From assembly GCA_002049455.2 (NCBI GenBank), contig KV919056.1, positions 34,268 to 98,267 on the forward strand: a DNA stretch of 64,000 nt. The letters run 5' to 3'. The notes beneath the pieces were generated by a model. That model was not told the origin of the DNA and searched no databases. It saw nothing but the letters and a program-made list of their open reading frames with translations. The position numbers and the translations under genes are program-made. Position 1 is the first letter of the stretch. Each line of letters begins with the position of its first letter. This stretch comes from Porphyra umbilicalis. Taxonomy: Eukaryota > Rhodophyta > Bangiophyceae > Bangiales > Bangiaceae. Below, piece after piece: positions 44,461 to 55,500 of the stretch.

Positions 44461-45900
44461 GTCCTGACTGGCCCTGGCACGCGGCGAAACGACGAAGACA
44501 CACCCGATTTCCTTGTGTGCGCGTCACTTGTAGCCTGCTTCAGCAGGGGCTACAAGGCCACGAATCTGGCCCGATTTACCTGGTACACCCCACGGGGCCA
44601 GCACGTGGGACTTGTAGCCCACGTTCTGGACCCCCCCCCCCCCCAGATGACGTGCGTTCGGCCCCCCCCCCACGGCCGCCGCTCCGAATTGATGCCAGTA
44701 AGGCAATCGGGCCTGCAGTACATGAAATTTAGCCTAGTACGCGTCTTAGTACACGTCTAGTATGCGCCCCACTTTCCCGACGATGTTGCCGAGACTGCCT
44801 GGACGCCGTCCGTTTTCTTACTCCTCTCCCCTCCCGCGAAGCCATGCGTCTTCCTCTTCAACATGTTTGACATTGAGCCGTACTTATAGGATGCCGAGGC
44901 AGCCTTCGGTCTGTGATTGATTGGTTTTGTATCATATGTAGAGCCCCGAAGCAGGTCACAATGATCGCCGTTCGTGTGAAAGGTGTGCTCTATAATCACG
45001 AAATAAGTAGATTCGTTGACAATGGGTGCTACCCTTGCTTGTTAACGCCCCCATCAGGGCGTGACTATGGCGTGATCGGGCGTGATCGGGCGTGACACGT
45101 GCACCCGCCCCGGGTTTGAGGGCGTGAAATACAAGCCTACTGCGCTGGTCTTTTCCCTCCGAAAGCGGACGAAGCGGACCGTCTCGTACGGTCCGCGTCC
45201 GCATCCGGCTTTCTTGTCCTGTCCGCTTTCACAGCCCTGCCGCTGATGCAATGGGGGCCACTGCCACTCTGCAAACGGTGTCATGATTGGACAGTGCCTG
45301 CTCTGACGTAACCGTACTGTCCCCAGTCGCGTCCACGCTGATCCCGCAGGCGCGACCCACGCGAACACACCGCTCCACGTTGCGTCAGGCCGTGGCAGGC
45401 CGCCTGCCCCGCGCCACGACGCCCGTCTGGGTGGGCGGCACTTGACACACAACTGGCTCGGGCGGGCGAGGCAAGCGGCGGTCGGCAGCCGTTTATTGCC
45501 CCACATGATGGGAGACACCAGGGAGTCACACCCAATGGGTGAAAGGGCAACGGTCGAGCAGTCGTCTGTCGCGGGATTCAGCCGGTCGGCGTGTTTCGTG
45601 GTTGCCTTGCGATCGTTCGCCACCCCGCCTCGCTCCCGGCTTCGCCTCGGTCTCACCGGCCGTGCCCGCGCAGTCGCACGCACCGGGGGCTGCAAACGTG
45701 GGGCGCGGCGCGCCCGACTTTGTGACCGGTTCGCGGCTCAAAGTTGTCCATGGGAACGTTCAAGACGCGGATGATTTCGGTAAATCGTGGTTTTCAAGCC
45801 CCTTCAGATTCATCAGTGCTCCCCCAGCCAGTAGGATGCACCTCCATGAATCTGCCGGAACTGGCTGATGTCAAAAAATAGGAAGACGCGGTTGCGTCCT
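44461..45900. other. No gene; small repeats
   Basis: Contains a C-run near 44630-44645, a tandem GGCGTGATC near 45070-45090, and the 70-bp GCGGAC repeat listed at 45161-45230. A 213-codon minus-strand open frame (45054-45695) has no family resemblance. GC content rises steadily to the right. Confidence 0.4.
45161..45230 (+). repeat. 70-bp repeat with perfect 10-bp inverted ends
   Basis: Starts GAAAGCGGAC and ends GTCCGCTTTC, a perfect inverted pair, with CGGACCG..CGGTCCG as an inner palindrome. A related copy lies at 3371-3446 in the opposite orientation, and AAAGCGGAC also begins the repeat at 12468. This is either a tiny MITE or the conserved end of a larger family. Confidence 0.55.
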
Positions 45901-46793
45901 CCATTTCCATGACGCCGCAAGATTGCCGCGCCTCGTCCCTCGCCGCCCGCGCCGCTCGCGCGGCCCGTCCCCGCCACGTTCAAGGAGGTTCACCCACCGA
46001 GCCTGCCGCGGGCTGCCGCCACGTCAACTGCCACCCCTCGGCGCGCGCCACGCGCCGATCGCGGGGGGCTCGGGGAGCCCAAACGACCTTCCGGGCTGAC
46101 AAGCGCGGCAGCAGCGCACGGTGCGCGGCGCTGCTGCGGCCGCAGGCGGCACCGAGGCACGGGCGACGACGTGTGGCTGGCCCAGGGGCCCAGACGTTGC
46201 CCATCGACAGACGGGCCGCTCGGCTGGACCCGCGCGCTGCGCCAGCAGTCAGTTGGGCGTGCCGATGCGATGGCCGATGCAACGAATGGCACCCCTCCCC
46301 CCCCCCGACCCGCCGCCGCCGACAACGCGCGGGGCTGCCACGACCGGCGGCGGGTGCGCGCGCGCCGCTGCGCGCCCGAAACACCGACACCCCGCGCTGG
46401 CGCTCGCGCTACGCGTGGCCCGCGCTCCCCGCGTGCCCCCCCGTGTCGCGCCCCGTGGGTGGTGGCGACCGCCTGCTCGGCCCCGCGTCCCCGTCGAAGG
46501 CGCCGCCCACAACAGTCGACGTGCCCGCTGCCGTTCGACGTCCTCGTCAGGCGCCCCTCCCCCGTGACGCAGCGTCGTGGCGGTGCGGCCGCAGCGCGCG
46601 CGTCGTGGCGCGTCAGCGCGGAGCTGTGTGCCCCCCCGCTGGTGCGCCGGGCGGTCTCGGCGGCGGGACGGTGCCGTGACTCGCGGTCGGGATCGGCGGC
46701 GGCTACCACCCCCATTTCTCTGCCGTTTCTTTTGCTGTTGTTTGCCGCTGTTCTCTCGCTGGTGCAGCACCGCCGCGGCGTGCGGGGCGGGGC
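45901..46793. other. GC-rich stretch open on both strands
   Basis: Very few stop codons in any frame. Predicted products are Arg/Ala/Pro-rich on both strands with no recognisable fold. (CCG)n-like patches. I do not propose a gene. Confidence 0.35.
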
Positions 46794-47660
46794 GTGCGGC
46801 GGCGCGGTGACGCGGCGGGCGGGCGGCTACCAGCCGTCGTTTCGTCTCGTGCCCTCTGTGCTGCACAGTCGAAGGGCGACTTGGGGTTTCTCGTGGCGGC
46901 CCCGTACGGCGCGGCGGCGCCCACGTCGGCGGCGGGCGGCACGGCTCTACAGACGCGGCGGTTGAGGTGGCGGCTCCCACTTCTGCTGCGCGCGGCGCGG
47001 CTCCAGAGACGCGGCGGTTTGGGTCGCCTCGGCAGCCTGCTGGTCGCTCGGCCCACTGGGCACAAGCGCCTCTTTCTCGCCGCCTCCCCGACCATGGCGC
47101 CGGCAGACGGCCGCTCCATCCGCCGCCCCCGCCCCGTCGCGGCCGGCCTTTCCGGCCACCCCGTCGGTGCCAGCACCCGCCGCCGCCCCCTCCCCCCACT
47201 GGACGTGCCACCTCCGTCCGCCCTGCCCACGGCTGCCGCGGCCGCCACAGCCATGATCGGGTCGAGTCGGCTGCCGACGCGCCGACGTGCGCCGCCCGCC
47301 CGCCGTGGCGCCGCCCACGAAAGCGGCGGTGGCAAGGCGCGCGCGGCACCACCGCCTCCCGTCGGCAGCCCTGTCACGCCGCCGCCCGAGGACCATGACG
47401 CAGCGCCGTCGGTGCGGCGGCTGCCCGCACGCGGCGGCGGCGCCGCCGCCGCCGCGTCGACGGCCACGACCGGCATGGTCGGGCGGCATGGCGGTTGGCC
47501 AACGCAGCCGCCCCCCTGCCGCACCGTCCCCGGCCCAGTGGCGCCGCTGCTGTCGCGCGCCGCGTCGGCGGTGCCGCAGGTGCCCCAGCCGTCGGGCACC
47601 CCCCCCTCCCCCCCCCCTGCCGCCGCCTCTGGCCTCGGCGGTGACGGTGATAGTGGCGAC

Positions 47661-47691
<31 letters not shown>

Positions 47692-48745
47692 GCGGCGGCG
47701 GCGGCGGCGACTCGCCGCTCACGGGGGTCCTCTGGTCGGGTGGCGGCGCCGCTGGCGCCGCCGGCGTCCCCCCCCCGCTCGACTTGTGTTGGGCGGACCG
47801 GCGGTGCGCAGACGGCGACGCGCTCCTCTCCAACGTTACGATTGAGGCGGGGGGGGCGGCCGACTCGCCATTGGCCGTGGGAAGGGCAGCCGCCCCGCCG
47901 CCGGCGGGGGAGCGGGCGGCGTCCCTGCCGGCGGGGTGCCTCCCGCCGTTTGAGGACGCGTGGGAAGAGACGCCTCTGCCGACGTCGTCAGCGAGCTTGG
48001 TGTCCTCGGCGCCGTCGACGCCCCGCTCACTGTCGGTGGTGCCGTGTGCGGTGCCGTCGGCGGTGCCGTGTGCGGTGCCGTCGGCGGTGCCGTGTGCGGT
48101 GCCGTCGGCGGTGCCGTGTGCGGTGCCGTCGGCGGTGCCGTCGGCGGTGCCGTCGGCGGGGTCGTCGGCGGCGCCCTTGACGGTCCCGTCGGTGGCGCCA
48201 TTGATGCCTCGCACGCCCCGGGCGTCGACGGCGGCGCGCGTCGACGCCTTTTCGCCGCCCCGCCGGCAGCGGCATCGCGCCGGCCGCTTCCCGGCCGACC
48301 CCCCCCCCCCCCGCGTCGACATAGCCACGTCGACGGCCTCCTCCTCCTCCCTTCCCCACACCGACTGCGCCTCCACGGACGGCACCTCGACCGATGGCGA
48401 CGGGGACACAGACGCAGATGTCGGTTGCGCGATCCCCCTCCCCCCCACCACCCCTCCCGCCGCCCGTCACGACGCACCGCCGCCGCCGCGCGGCGCACCC
48501 TCGCGGCGGTCGCGACGCTCGCCGTCGACGACGACTGCTGGCACGCCGTCACCCTGTCGGCAGCGGCGGCGGCGGTGGCGGCGGCGGCAGAAGCCGAGGC
48601 GGCCGCCGATGCGCGCGCCGCGGCGGCGGCGGTCGGCGTCGCCGACGCGGTCGCCGCCGCGCGGCGGGGGCGCCGGTCGGCGGCGGCGGCAGAGGCGCGA
48701 GCGGCCGAGTTGGGGCGGCGCCTGGGGGGGGGGTGGTGCTGTTGA
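46794..48745 (+). CDS. Hypothetical low-complexity protein (uncertain)
   Basis: A long GC-rich plus-strand frame with some protein-like parts. After an Ala/Arg/Pro-rich N-terminal half and Gly/Asp tract it reads SPLTGVLWSGGG, PPPLDLCWADRRCADGD, ALLSNVTIEAGG, and LPPFEDAWEETPLPTSS. A 12-bp repeat then encodes CAVPSAVP units, followed by an acidic patch (STDGTSTDGDGDTDADVG). The best C-terminal sequence (AVATLAVDDDCWHAVTLSAAAA, then an Ala/Glu/Arg helix ending LGRRLGGGWCC, stop at 48743-48745) lies in another frame, so one frame change is needed in the C-runs near 48430-48460. The opposite strand is open too. I do not recognise a family. Strand and start are uncertain. Confidence 0.3.
48039..48158. 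repeat. 12-bp minisatellite, ten units
   Basis: Ten contiguous 12-base units in two forms, GTGCCGTGTGCG and GTGCCGTCGGCG, alternating strictly for the first eight and then three in a row of the second form. Codes for CAVPSAVP-type repeats in one plus frame and for DGTAHGTA-type repeats on the minus strand. Unit length is a multiple of three, so copy-number changes would not break a frame. Confidence 0.85.
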
Positions 48746-48749
48746 CGGT

Positions 48750-49229
48750 ACTTTTGGACGGCGGTTTTGATGGGGGGGGGGGGGGGGAGGGGGTGGGGGG
48801 GTCCGTGCACGGGCGTCTGGGTGCCGCGTGCGGGCCCCTACATCCACAGGTGCTTTGGTTGTTTTCCAACGACACCACCGCTTTTCGTTTTTTGCACGGA
48901 GCCGCCCGCCCGTGGCGCCGCCGCACTCAGGCGGCGTTGCGGGCGGGCGCCCGCCACGGCGCGCGCGTCGACCGTGGGGGTGGGGAGCCCCCGTTGGCCC
49001 ACAACGCTCAGAGACGGAACAGCAGCCTGTCCGTTCAGGGCGGTCGAGCGGGAAAATGAACACGTTGACCACCCCTACCCTGTACGGCGGGCGCGCCGCC
49101 GCCGCGCGCGCCACCGCCACGGACCGTGGGGGCGGGGCGGCCCCATCGACCCCGGCTCGCTCCGCCGCCACGGGCCGGCGGCGGCAACGCGTCCGTTAGT
49201 CATTAGTCACTCGATGCACTTTTCCGGAT
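48750..49229. other. No firm gene; G16 run
   Basis: A 16-base G run lies at 48772-48787. A short frame from an ATG at 49056 (MNTLTTPTLYGGR) runs to 49199 with Arg/Ala-rich continuation. It could be a small gene or the end of a spliced one but has no support beyond an adequate start context. Confidence 0.3.
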
Positions 49230-49360
49230 CTACAGCCGTTCTCCCGAAAATCCCGCACTCCAACTGTTGCAACAGAGTTCCAAATCGGCCTCTACGACCC
49301 CGCAGAGGCCGATTTGGAACTATTTTGCAACGTGCGGGATTTTTGGGAGAACGGCTGCAG
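49230..49360. repeat. 131-bp fold-back inverted repeat
   Basis: The left arm (49230-49293) and right arm (49304-49360) are inverted copies. They match through CCGTTCTCCC, AAATCCCGCAC, GTTGCAA and AGTTCCAAATCGGCCTCT with few mismatches and one 7-base gap, around a 10-base loop. No flanking target duplication was evident. A fold-back element or a strong RNA hairpin between transcription units are both possible. Confidence 0.8.
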
Positions 49361-49778
49361 GTGCGCGCATGGTATGGGGGCCCTCCCCTGCCCGCCCTCT
49401 GGACCAGAGGCTCTGGTTCCCCTAGCCACAGCCACACACTGTCCGGGCCATCTCTTCGCGTCAGGAGTTCTGGACAGAGTCGGGTGTGGAGCGCGTCGTG
49501 AGGACGCGAGGCCGCACACATGGCCTGCGCATGGTGGCGAGGCCACTGAGATGCCGCAAAGCGCACAGGTGCTGTGCCAGCAGAAACTCACTGGGGCCGA
49601 GAGCAACACAGAAAAGAGTGCTCCGGCCTCCTTCACGAGGGACACCCCGCACCCTCACACATACAACTGGCGCGATCTTCTCAACAGGCATCGCTGTCGT
49701 AGCTCAACGACGATCCTCTGGTGTTCCTGCTGCGTGTTGCCGGAAGGTCCTCGCCCGCGCGTTCCTGCCAGCCTCATC
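49361..49778. other. Upstream region of the small Cys-rich gene
   Basis: Mixed-composition sequence leading to the ATG at 49779. The same frame is open from 49314 but the upstream residues look random, so the start at 49779 was preferred. I see no clear TATA box. Confidence 0.4.
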
Positions 49779-50090
49779 ATGGCGTGTACTTGTCAAACCG
49801 TCTGTGTCAGACACCAGTACTGCGGGCATGACTCCGTGGACAGGACCTATTGCGATGCTGCCCGGGCCCGGGCGGATGCAGGTTTTGCCCTGGTCATGTG
49901 CGGCACGCGGCTGACACCGAACAATACGACCCAGGTTGACCTATGCGAGAAGACGGGTTGCCTCCTGTCGGAGCGGAATGGCACGTGGACGTGCTGCGCA
50001 TGCAATGCACAGCAAACGAATGTCGACACGTGCCAGAACGTCGTGGACGGCACCCACTGCTACCACGTGTTGTGCCGCAATTGCCCTTGA
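49779..50090 (+). CDS. Small cysteine-rich protein (WTCC..C type)
   Basis: A 103-residue protein with 15 cysteines, starting MACTCQTVCVRHQYCGHDSV and ending CYHVLCRNCP. It resembles small cysteine-rich proteins common in filamentous fungi: an N-terminal CGH block, then CxxTGCxLSxRNGTWTCCxC near residue 70, and a C-terminal C..V.GT.CxH..CxxC block. The Cys/His spacing suggests two zinc-binding clusters. The molecular role of that fungal family is not known to me. The start is the ATG directly before the cysteine-rich part (ATCATGG context). It is tail-to-tail with the kinase gene at 50271-51431, 180 bases apart. No signal peptide. The gene appears intact and unspliced. Confidence 0.7.
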   Translation: MACTCQTVCVRHQYCGHDSVDRTYCDAARARADAGFALVMCGTRLTPNNTTQVDLCEKTGCLLSERNGTWTCCACNAQQTNVDTCQNVVDGTHCYHVLCRNCP

Positions 50091-50270
50091 TGTGGCTTGC
50101 TCAAGAAGCTACAGGCGGCATCTACAAGGTACCATCCATGGCTGGTTTGCATTGGTTGAGAGCGGTAAGCGCAGTGTGGTGTTACGGTGAAGTAGCTCTT
50201 ACGGACAGGTTGATTGTTGATCATTGTGCTAAAAAAGAGATGGGCACCAATCAACGGGCACCTGTCATCA

Positions 50271-51431
50271 CTACTCGCCTGTCCTCATGTTCTGCACACT
50301 CTCTCTTATCTTCATCATACCGATATGGTCACCTGCAGTCGTTTCCACATTCTTCCGTGGGACCCAGCCGGCTGTAAAGCCACCGCCAAAGTCGATAAGG
50401 TGCGCATCGCCACGCTTATCGATCAACACGTTCGACGGCTTGACGTCTCCCCACACTTGACCTCTGCTGTGCACATAATTGAGGCCCGCTTGAATCTGCT
50501 CCAGCCAGCGGTCCTTCAAGCATTGGTCGACTTGTTGACCGTCGGGTGGTTGCCAGGCCTCTAGGGTCACGCCGTCAATCAGCTCGAGCAGCATCCCGTC
50601 CACAGCCCCGTCGGGCAGGACGACCAGGCCCATCAAGGTGACCACGTGCGGATGCGGTGCAAGCTGAGAGAGCACGGTCGCCTCGCGGATGAAGCTGCCC
50701 TGCGTCGAGGCCCCGTACACTTGCTTGAGGAACCGCCGCTCGCCGTCCACACAGACGATGGCCATGCCGCTGCCCAGCTCCTTCTCAACATGCACCTTAC
50801 TTCCGGCGACCTTTGGTACACCAGGCGCTGGGTCGGTCACCGGCCCTGGCGGTTCGCGGCGCTTGTAAGAGTCCTCGTCGTGGTGCACTGGGACGAGAGC
50901 ACCATCGACTGTCTTCAGCTGTACGCGGTACGCCCCGTCTTTCTGGCTTGGCACAATGCCATCCACCTCCGCGGGCACGGAAGGGCCCTCCATCGCCTGC
51001 ACTAGCTGCGCAATGAAGGGGTAGAAGAGCTTGCGGCAAGCGTTCATCGCATTTTCTAGCTCCTCCATATCCAGGGGTAAGTCCGGATCGGAATGCAATG
51101 CTTGTTTCCGAGGCAACGTACGGTTCTCGACGCAGTTCTCCACGTCTTTGTTGAAAGCCAAACGCGCATGAAGAGGCACGCCGCACACATGCCAAAGAGC
51201 ACTGTAACCGTCCAGGTCAAGAGTTTCGCCCTTGTGAACGCTCTTGCGGAAGTTGATGGTGACGGGTGCCGGCGCGCTGGCGCCGGCAGCATCTCCGCTT
51301 GTGGGAGCACCAGCATCCATAGCGAGCACGGGCCGCGGTCGCACAGCAGCCGACGCAGGTGCAGCAGTGCACGCGGGACGGAGCCAGCTCGTACTGGGAC
51401 AAGCCCCCGCCGCCGCAACGCGCGTTGGCAA
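50271..51431 (-). CDS. Protein kinase-like protein
   Basis: A 386-residue protein. The N-terminal about 210 residues are not recognised (start MPTRVAAAGACP; a second Met at 51320 is an alternative). The kinase domain follows: a glycine-loop region (KELGSGMAIVCVDGERRF), the ATP-binding Lys in FLKQVY (about residue 232), a C-helix Glu in FIREATVLSQL, a hinge MLLELIDG, a catalytic loop VWGDVKPSNVLI (about residue 328), and LIDFGGGFTAGWVP (DFG about residue 345). The usual HRD is replaced by WGD with the Asp and Asn kept, so activity is plausible. The C-lobe is short and ends soon after TTAGDHIGMMKI, as in a group of fungal kinase-like proteins with DFGGG and (E/A)GD motifs. No intron is needed. 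It looks intact. Substrate unknown. Confidence 0.75.
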   Translation of the reverse strand: MPTRVAAAGACPSTSWLRPACTAAPASAAVRPRPVLAMDAGAPTSGDAAGASAPAPVTINFRKSVHKGETLDLDGYSALWHVCGVPLHARLAFNKDVENCVENRTLPRKQALHSDPDLPLDMEELENAMNACRKLFYPFIAQLVQAMEGPSVPAEVDGIVPSQKDGAYRVQLKTVDGALVPVHHDEDSYKRREPPGPVTDPAPGVPKVAGSKVHVEKELGSGMAIVCVDGERRFLKQVYGASTQGSFIREATVLSQLAPHPHVVTLMGLVVLPDGAVDGMLLELIDGVTLEAWQPPDGQQVDQCLKDRWLEQIQAGLNYVHSRGQVWGDVKPSNVLIDKRGDAHLIDFGGGFTAGWVPRKNVETTAGDHIGMMKIRESVQNMRTGE

Positions 51432-52500
51432 AAACAGGCGACGACAACGGGCCGCGACCGACCCCGCGTAGGGACGATCAGGGTCGACAAAGGCCGCGCC
51501 CGCACGGAGTCGCCACGGTCACGGCCGACACCGCGGAGAAGGCGCGGGGCGGGAGAATCCGTGAGGTGGGTGTGGAGAGCAAGCAGAATGGAAACGGAGT
51601 GGGGTGGGGTGGGGGCTGAGTTCGGAGAGAACGAGGCCGGTGCCAACGGGGTGGCACCGGATGGAGTTGCACGAAGTGGGCGCGTGCTGAAACAAGAGCC
51701 GACCTCTTTCCAATGGGAATCAGCGACGTGTCACGATGATCGTCGTGGCCCGCCGACTGCCCATCCAAACGCGTTATGGATGGGCTTGGGATGGGGTCCG
51801 CTGGGCTGTGCGATAGGGATAGATGAGGCCCCAAAGCCCCATCGAAACGCGTTGTGGATGGGACGGATGGGCTTTCTTGTTTTTTGGATGGACGTTTCCA
51901 GGCAACGGCATGGTCCCGATTCCGCCCGTGAGAGTGCTAGGTAACTCGCGATGCCCTCCGGATAGACAGCGTGTGATCCTCGGCAGGCTCGGCCGTGTCA
52001 TATTCAGAAACCTCGTAGTGAAAACATGCGACCATACCATTGGGTCTCGCACATGGGTGTTCGCGCACGAGCAGCAGTGTCCGTTCTGGCCAATTCTTCA
52101 GCCTCTGGTGTAAGGACCACCTCAAACTCCATGCTAGCGATTACATTCCAAGCCACCGTCGTCGATGATGGGAGACTTCGCTCGACGTCGAGTCGTCTCA
52201 ACGGCCGAGGTCGGCCCAGATCATGAGAGGGCCTGCACTGGGCTACGGAGCGAGCCGTCGAGTACGGTTACAAGACTGACCACCAACTGAAGCACTATGC
52301 TTTTGGCGGATTTTCAGCGATATCGAAGTGATTTGCTCATTGCTACGAGGAGCACGGCGTTTTGCTACCTCGCTGACTGGCCGGGTTCTTGACGACCAAG
52401 TCGGATCGTGTCGGCGCCGATTAGCGCGAAGAAGACGGTCGCCGCACCGATCGCGACGCGCGCCAAGCAGCGGCACCGCGATCAACCGCGTACTCACCAG
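51432..52500. other. Upstream of kinase gene; paired palindromic repeats
   Basis: Includes the probable promoter of the kinase gene, with no obvious motif. At 51760-51784 and 51838-51862 a 25-base palindrome-like sequence (CCCATCCAAACGCGTT, then TGGATGGG, and a variant) occurs twice. The rest has short frames only. Confidence 0.4.
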
Positions 52501-55500
52501 CTCCAATTCTCTCTCCACTTCGCTCCCCCTTCACGCGCTTCCCCCCTCTTATGCACAGGCTCCCTCAATTTTCTCCTGTGGTCTCGGGCTCTGCCCCGCG
52601 GGTGCGTGCCCCACCCCCCCCCCAAGAGACATGACGCGCGCGACATCCACGCACCCCCAGCCATGCAAGGCAGACGGTGTCAACTTGTGTCACCACCCAA
52701 ATGGTGGCCAGCACGTGCGCGGCGGGCACGGCGGGCAGCCGCCGCCGCCACCACGAGCGCGAGCTCAGACACGTTCCCGTCCCCCGCCGCCGCCGCACTC
52801 GTCAGCGGCACTGCGGCGCGGCGACAGCACACCCGGCGCGGCTCTCGGTTGCGCCATCGCTGGCGGCAGCTCTGCTTGCGCGGGTGGGAAACACGGCCGG
52901 ACGGCGGGCGCCACACAACGCCCCCGCCGCCCCCAGCCACTCACCGGGGAAAGCGGCGTGAGACCACCCCGTGCAAGCGTCGGAGCCGCCGCGGGCCATT
53001 GTGCTACGGCGGCCGACACTGCCGATACGCCCGTTTGAACGCCGAGGCGGCCCCACCGCCGCACGCGGGGCGCCGCGCCGCTGCGGCGGGCGCGGTAGGG
53101 AGGCAGCCGCGTGGGGATGCGTGCCACTTGGGGCCCGCTGCGGGCGGGCGGGCGGCGTGGGTGGCACCTGGCGGGTCGGCGGCGCCGCCCCGACCCGGCC
53201 GGCGCCCGAGACAGCAGCGACGCACCGCGGCGCGTCAGAGCGGCCGGGACGGTGGGCGGCCGCCGCCGCAGCGCCACCGCTCAAGGCCAACGGCGGTGCG
53301 TGGACGGCCTCCTACCACGTCGGCGGGCGGGTGGTCCGCCAGCAACAGCGGGGCGGTGGCCGGCCGTCGGGGGAACACGGGGCAACTCGTCTGAAGAAAC
53401 TCTGGGCGGTAGTCGCGGCTGCAGTGGCGGCGGGGCGGAGAAAGCCCCAGCCGTGGACGTCTTGAGCAGCCCCAGACGCAAAGGCAGAGCACACGCGGCA
53501 GCGGCTGCACGTCGCACGGCGGCCGTCGACACGCCGGGCGCCTGACGGTGGCAACGACTTAGGTGATGCCACGGCCAGCGGCGACCACGCACCGCACAGG
53601 GGCAGCCTGGGTGCCCCACTGTGAAGAAACCTAAAAAAACAATCAGCTGGACATCCCAGGCGACGACCACGGCGGCCCGCCGCCGTCTGGAGCCACGCCG
53701 GTCTGCAGCAGCGTCGCGGCGCGGGAGGCGGTGCGGGGGAGTCAGCAAGCCGCGTCCCGCCGTCGCGCCGGCAGGCGCGTACCGCGCCGGGCGCTCGGTC
53801 CACGTAAGAGCCTGCCTGTCGGTGCGCCCAGCGGCATCCACAGATCGCCTTTGCTCATGGGGATGCTCGCGCCCAAAAGTGGCGGCCGACCCGCAGCGGT
53901 GCCGTTTGGTGCGTGCGGGTGAAGCCGCCGCGGCCGCCGTCGCCGCCACCACGGGCCCGCGTGCGCGGCAGTTGGTTGGGGGGAGTCGCGCGGTGACCAC
54001 GGGCAGCGGCGGCCGCTTGGGTGGTGGCAGCGGCACCCCACGTGGCGGCGTCGGCCGCCGCGCCGACAGACGGCGGGCGCGGTTCACCGCAGCGGCCGTC
54101 CATGGCGGCCGCGTCAGTCGGCCCCCCACCCGCGGCAGGCGGCCGGCTGCGGCAGCGGCGGCGGCGGTGGCAGGTCGGCGTCGACGCCATTGCCGGCTGC
54201 GGCGCGCCGGCACGGGCCGTGGGAGCGCGCCGTCGACGGCGTCGGGGCGGCTCTGCTGCCGCAGCGTGGGGCAGTGGCGGGCAGAGACCGGCCCTGCTGT
54301 GCCACCGCCGCCGCTGTCGCTGCCGCCGCCGCTGTCGCTGCCGCCGTTGTCGCTGCCGCCGCCGCCGCCGCCGCGGCGGCGGTGCGTCGGCGGCCGCGCG
54401 GCGGCGCCAGACCCGTGTCTGGCGGCGCCGCCTGTCAACGTGTGAAAGCAGTTTTGGGTGTTTGCAAATCCGGGTTGTTTTCGTAAACGCGCGCGGTCAG
54501 CCCACAGTTTGGAAACCCAGCGGTCGGATCTCATGCGCGCCCACCTGTAATGAGATTCAAGCGGCTCGCCCGCCATCATGGCGGGCAACAGATGATCTCG
54601 GGATCCCGCACCCCCGCCTCTGCCCACCCCACCCCCGCGCGCCTCCCCGCCCGCGGCGCGCCGGGGTCGATGGGGAGCGCGCCCGTGGGTCCGCCCCCCC
54701 CCCCCCCCCCCCCCACCGGCGCCCCGCCGCCGCCTCCCCCGCCGCCCCCCGCCTCCCCGTCGACCATGGGTGGCGCCCCCGCCGCGGTCGCGGCGCGCGC
54801 GGCGGCGGGTGAGCCCCGCTCGGCGTCGGCGGCCGGCACAAGCCGCTGCGGCGGGCGGCGCGGCCGTGGCCCCTCCCCCGGCCGCGCCGGCGGGCGGCTC
54901 GGCCCGCGGGTCGCGGCGGCGCGCCCGGCCTGGGCGGCCGCCTCGGGCGCGCGCACCCCCACCCACCGCCGCCGCGCGCCGGCGGCTGTGGTCCCGTGCA
55001 GACGCCCGTTCAAGTGCACACTTTTTCTGACGGTTGCATGGGGGACCCGCGGCCGCCGCCCGTGTGGACCGCGCGGCGGGCGGGCGCCGCGGCGCGCCGC
55101 CGCCCCGGCCGCGCGCGGCCGCGTCGCCGCCCCGCGCGGCGGCGGCGGCGTCGCCGGGGGGGGGGGGGGGGGGGGGGGGGGGGACCCCCACCCCCGCCCA
55201 TGAGCGGCGGGGGTGCTCGGCCGCGGCGCGGGGTGGGCCCCCCCGCGTCAGTGTCAAGTCTGTAGACGCGCGGTGCTCCCTTCCCCCCTCCCCCTTCCCG
55301 TCTCCTCCTCCTGCCCGCCCCCCCCCCCTCGCCCCGACGCGTGCGACGGGGGCCGGGCCCCGCGGCGGTCGTAGCCTCCATGCACCGTTGGCCGCCGCGG
55401 CGGCGCGCGGCGGTGCGCGGCGGCGCGCGGCGGCGCGCGGCGGCGGCGGTGCCGGGATGCGGCGGCGGCGGCGCGGCGGGGGCCGGCCGGCCGGCCGGCG

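Noticed and set aside
46703-48451. 582-codon minus-strand frame with DGTA/HGTA repeats
   Set aside because: Possible but not better than the plus-strand reading; composition-driven, no domain. Only the plus-strand candidate is listed, at low confidence.
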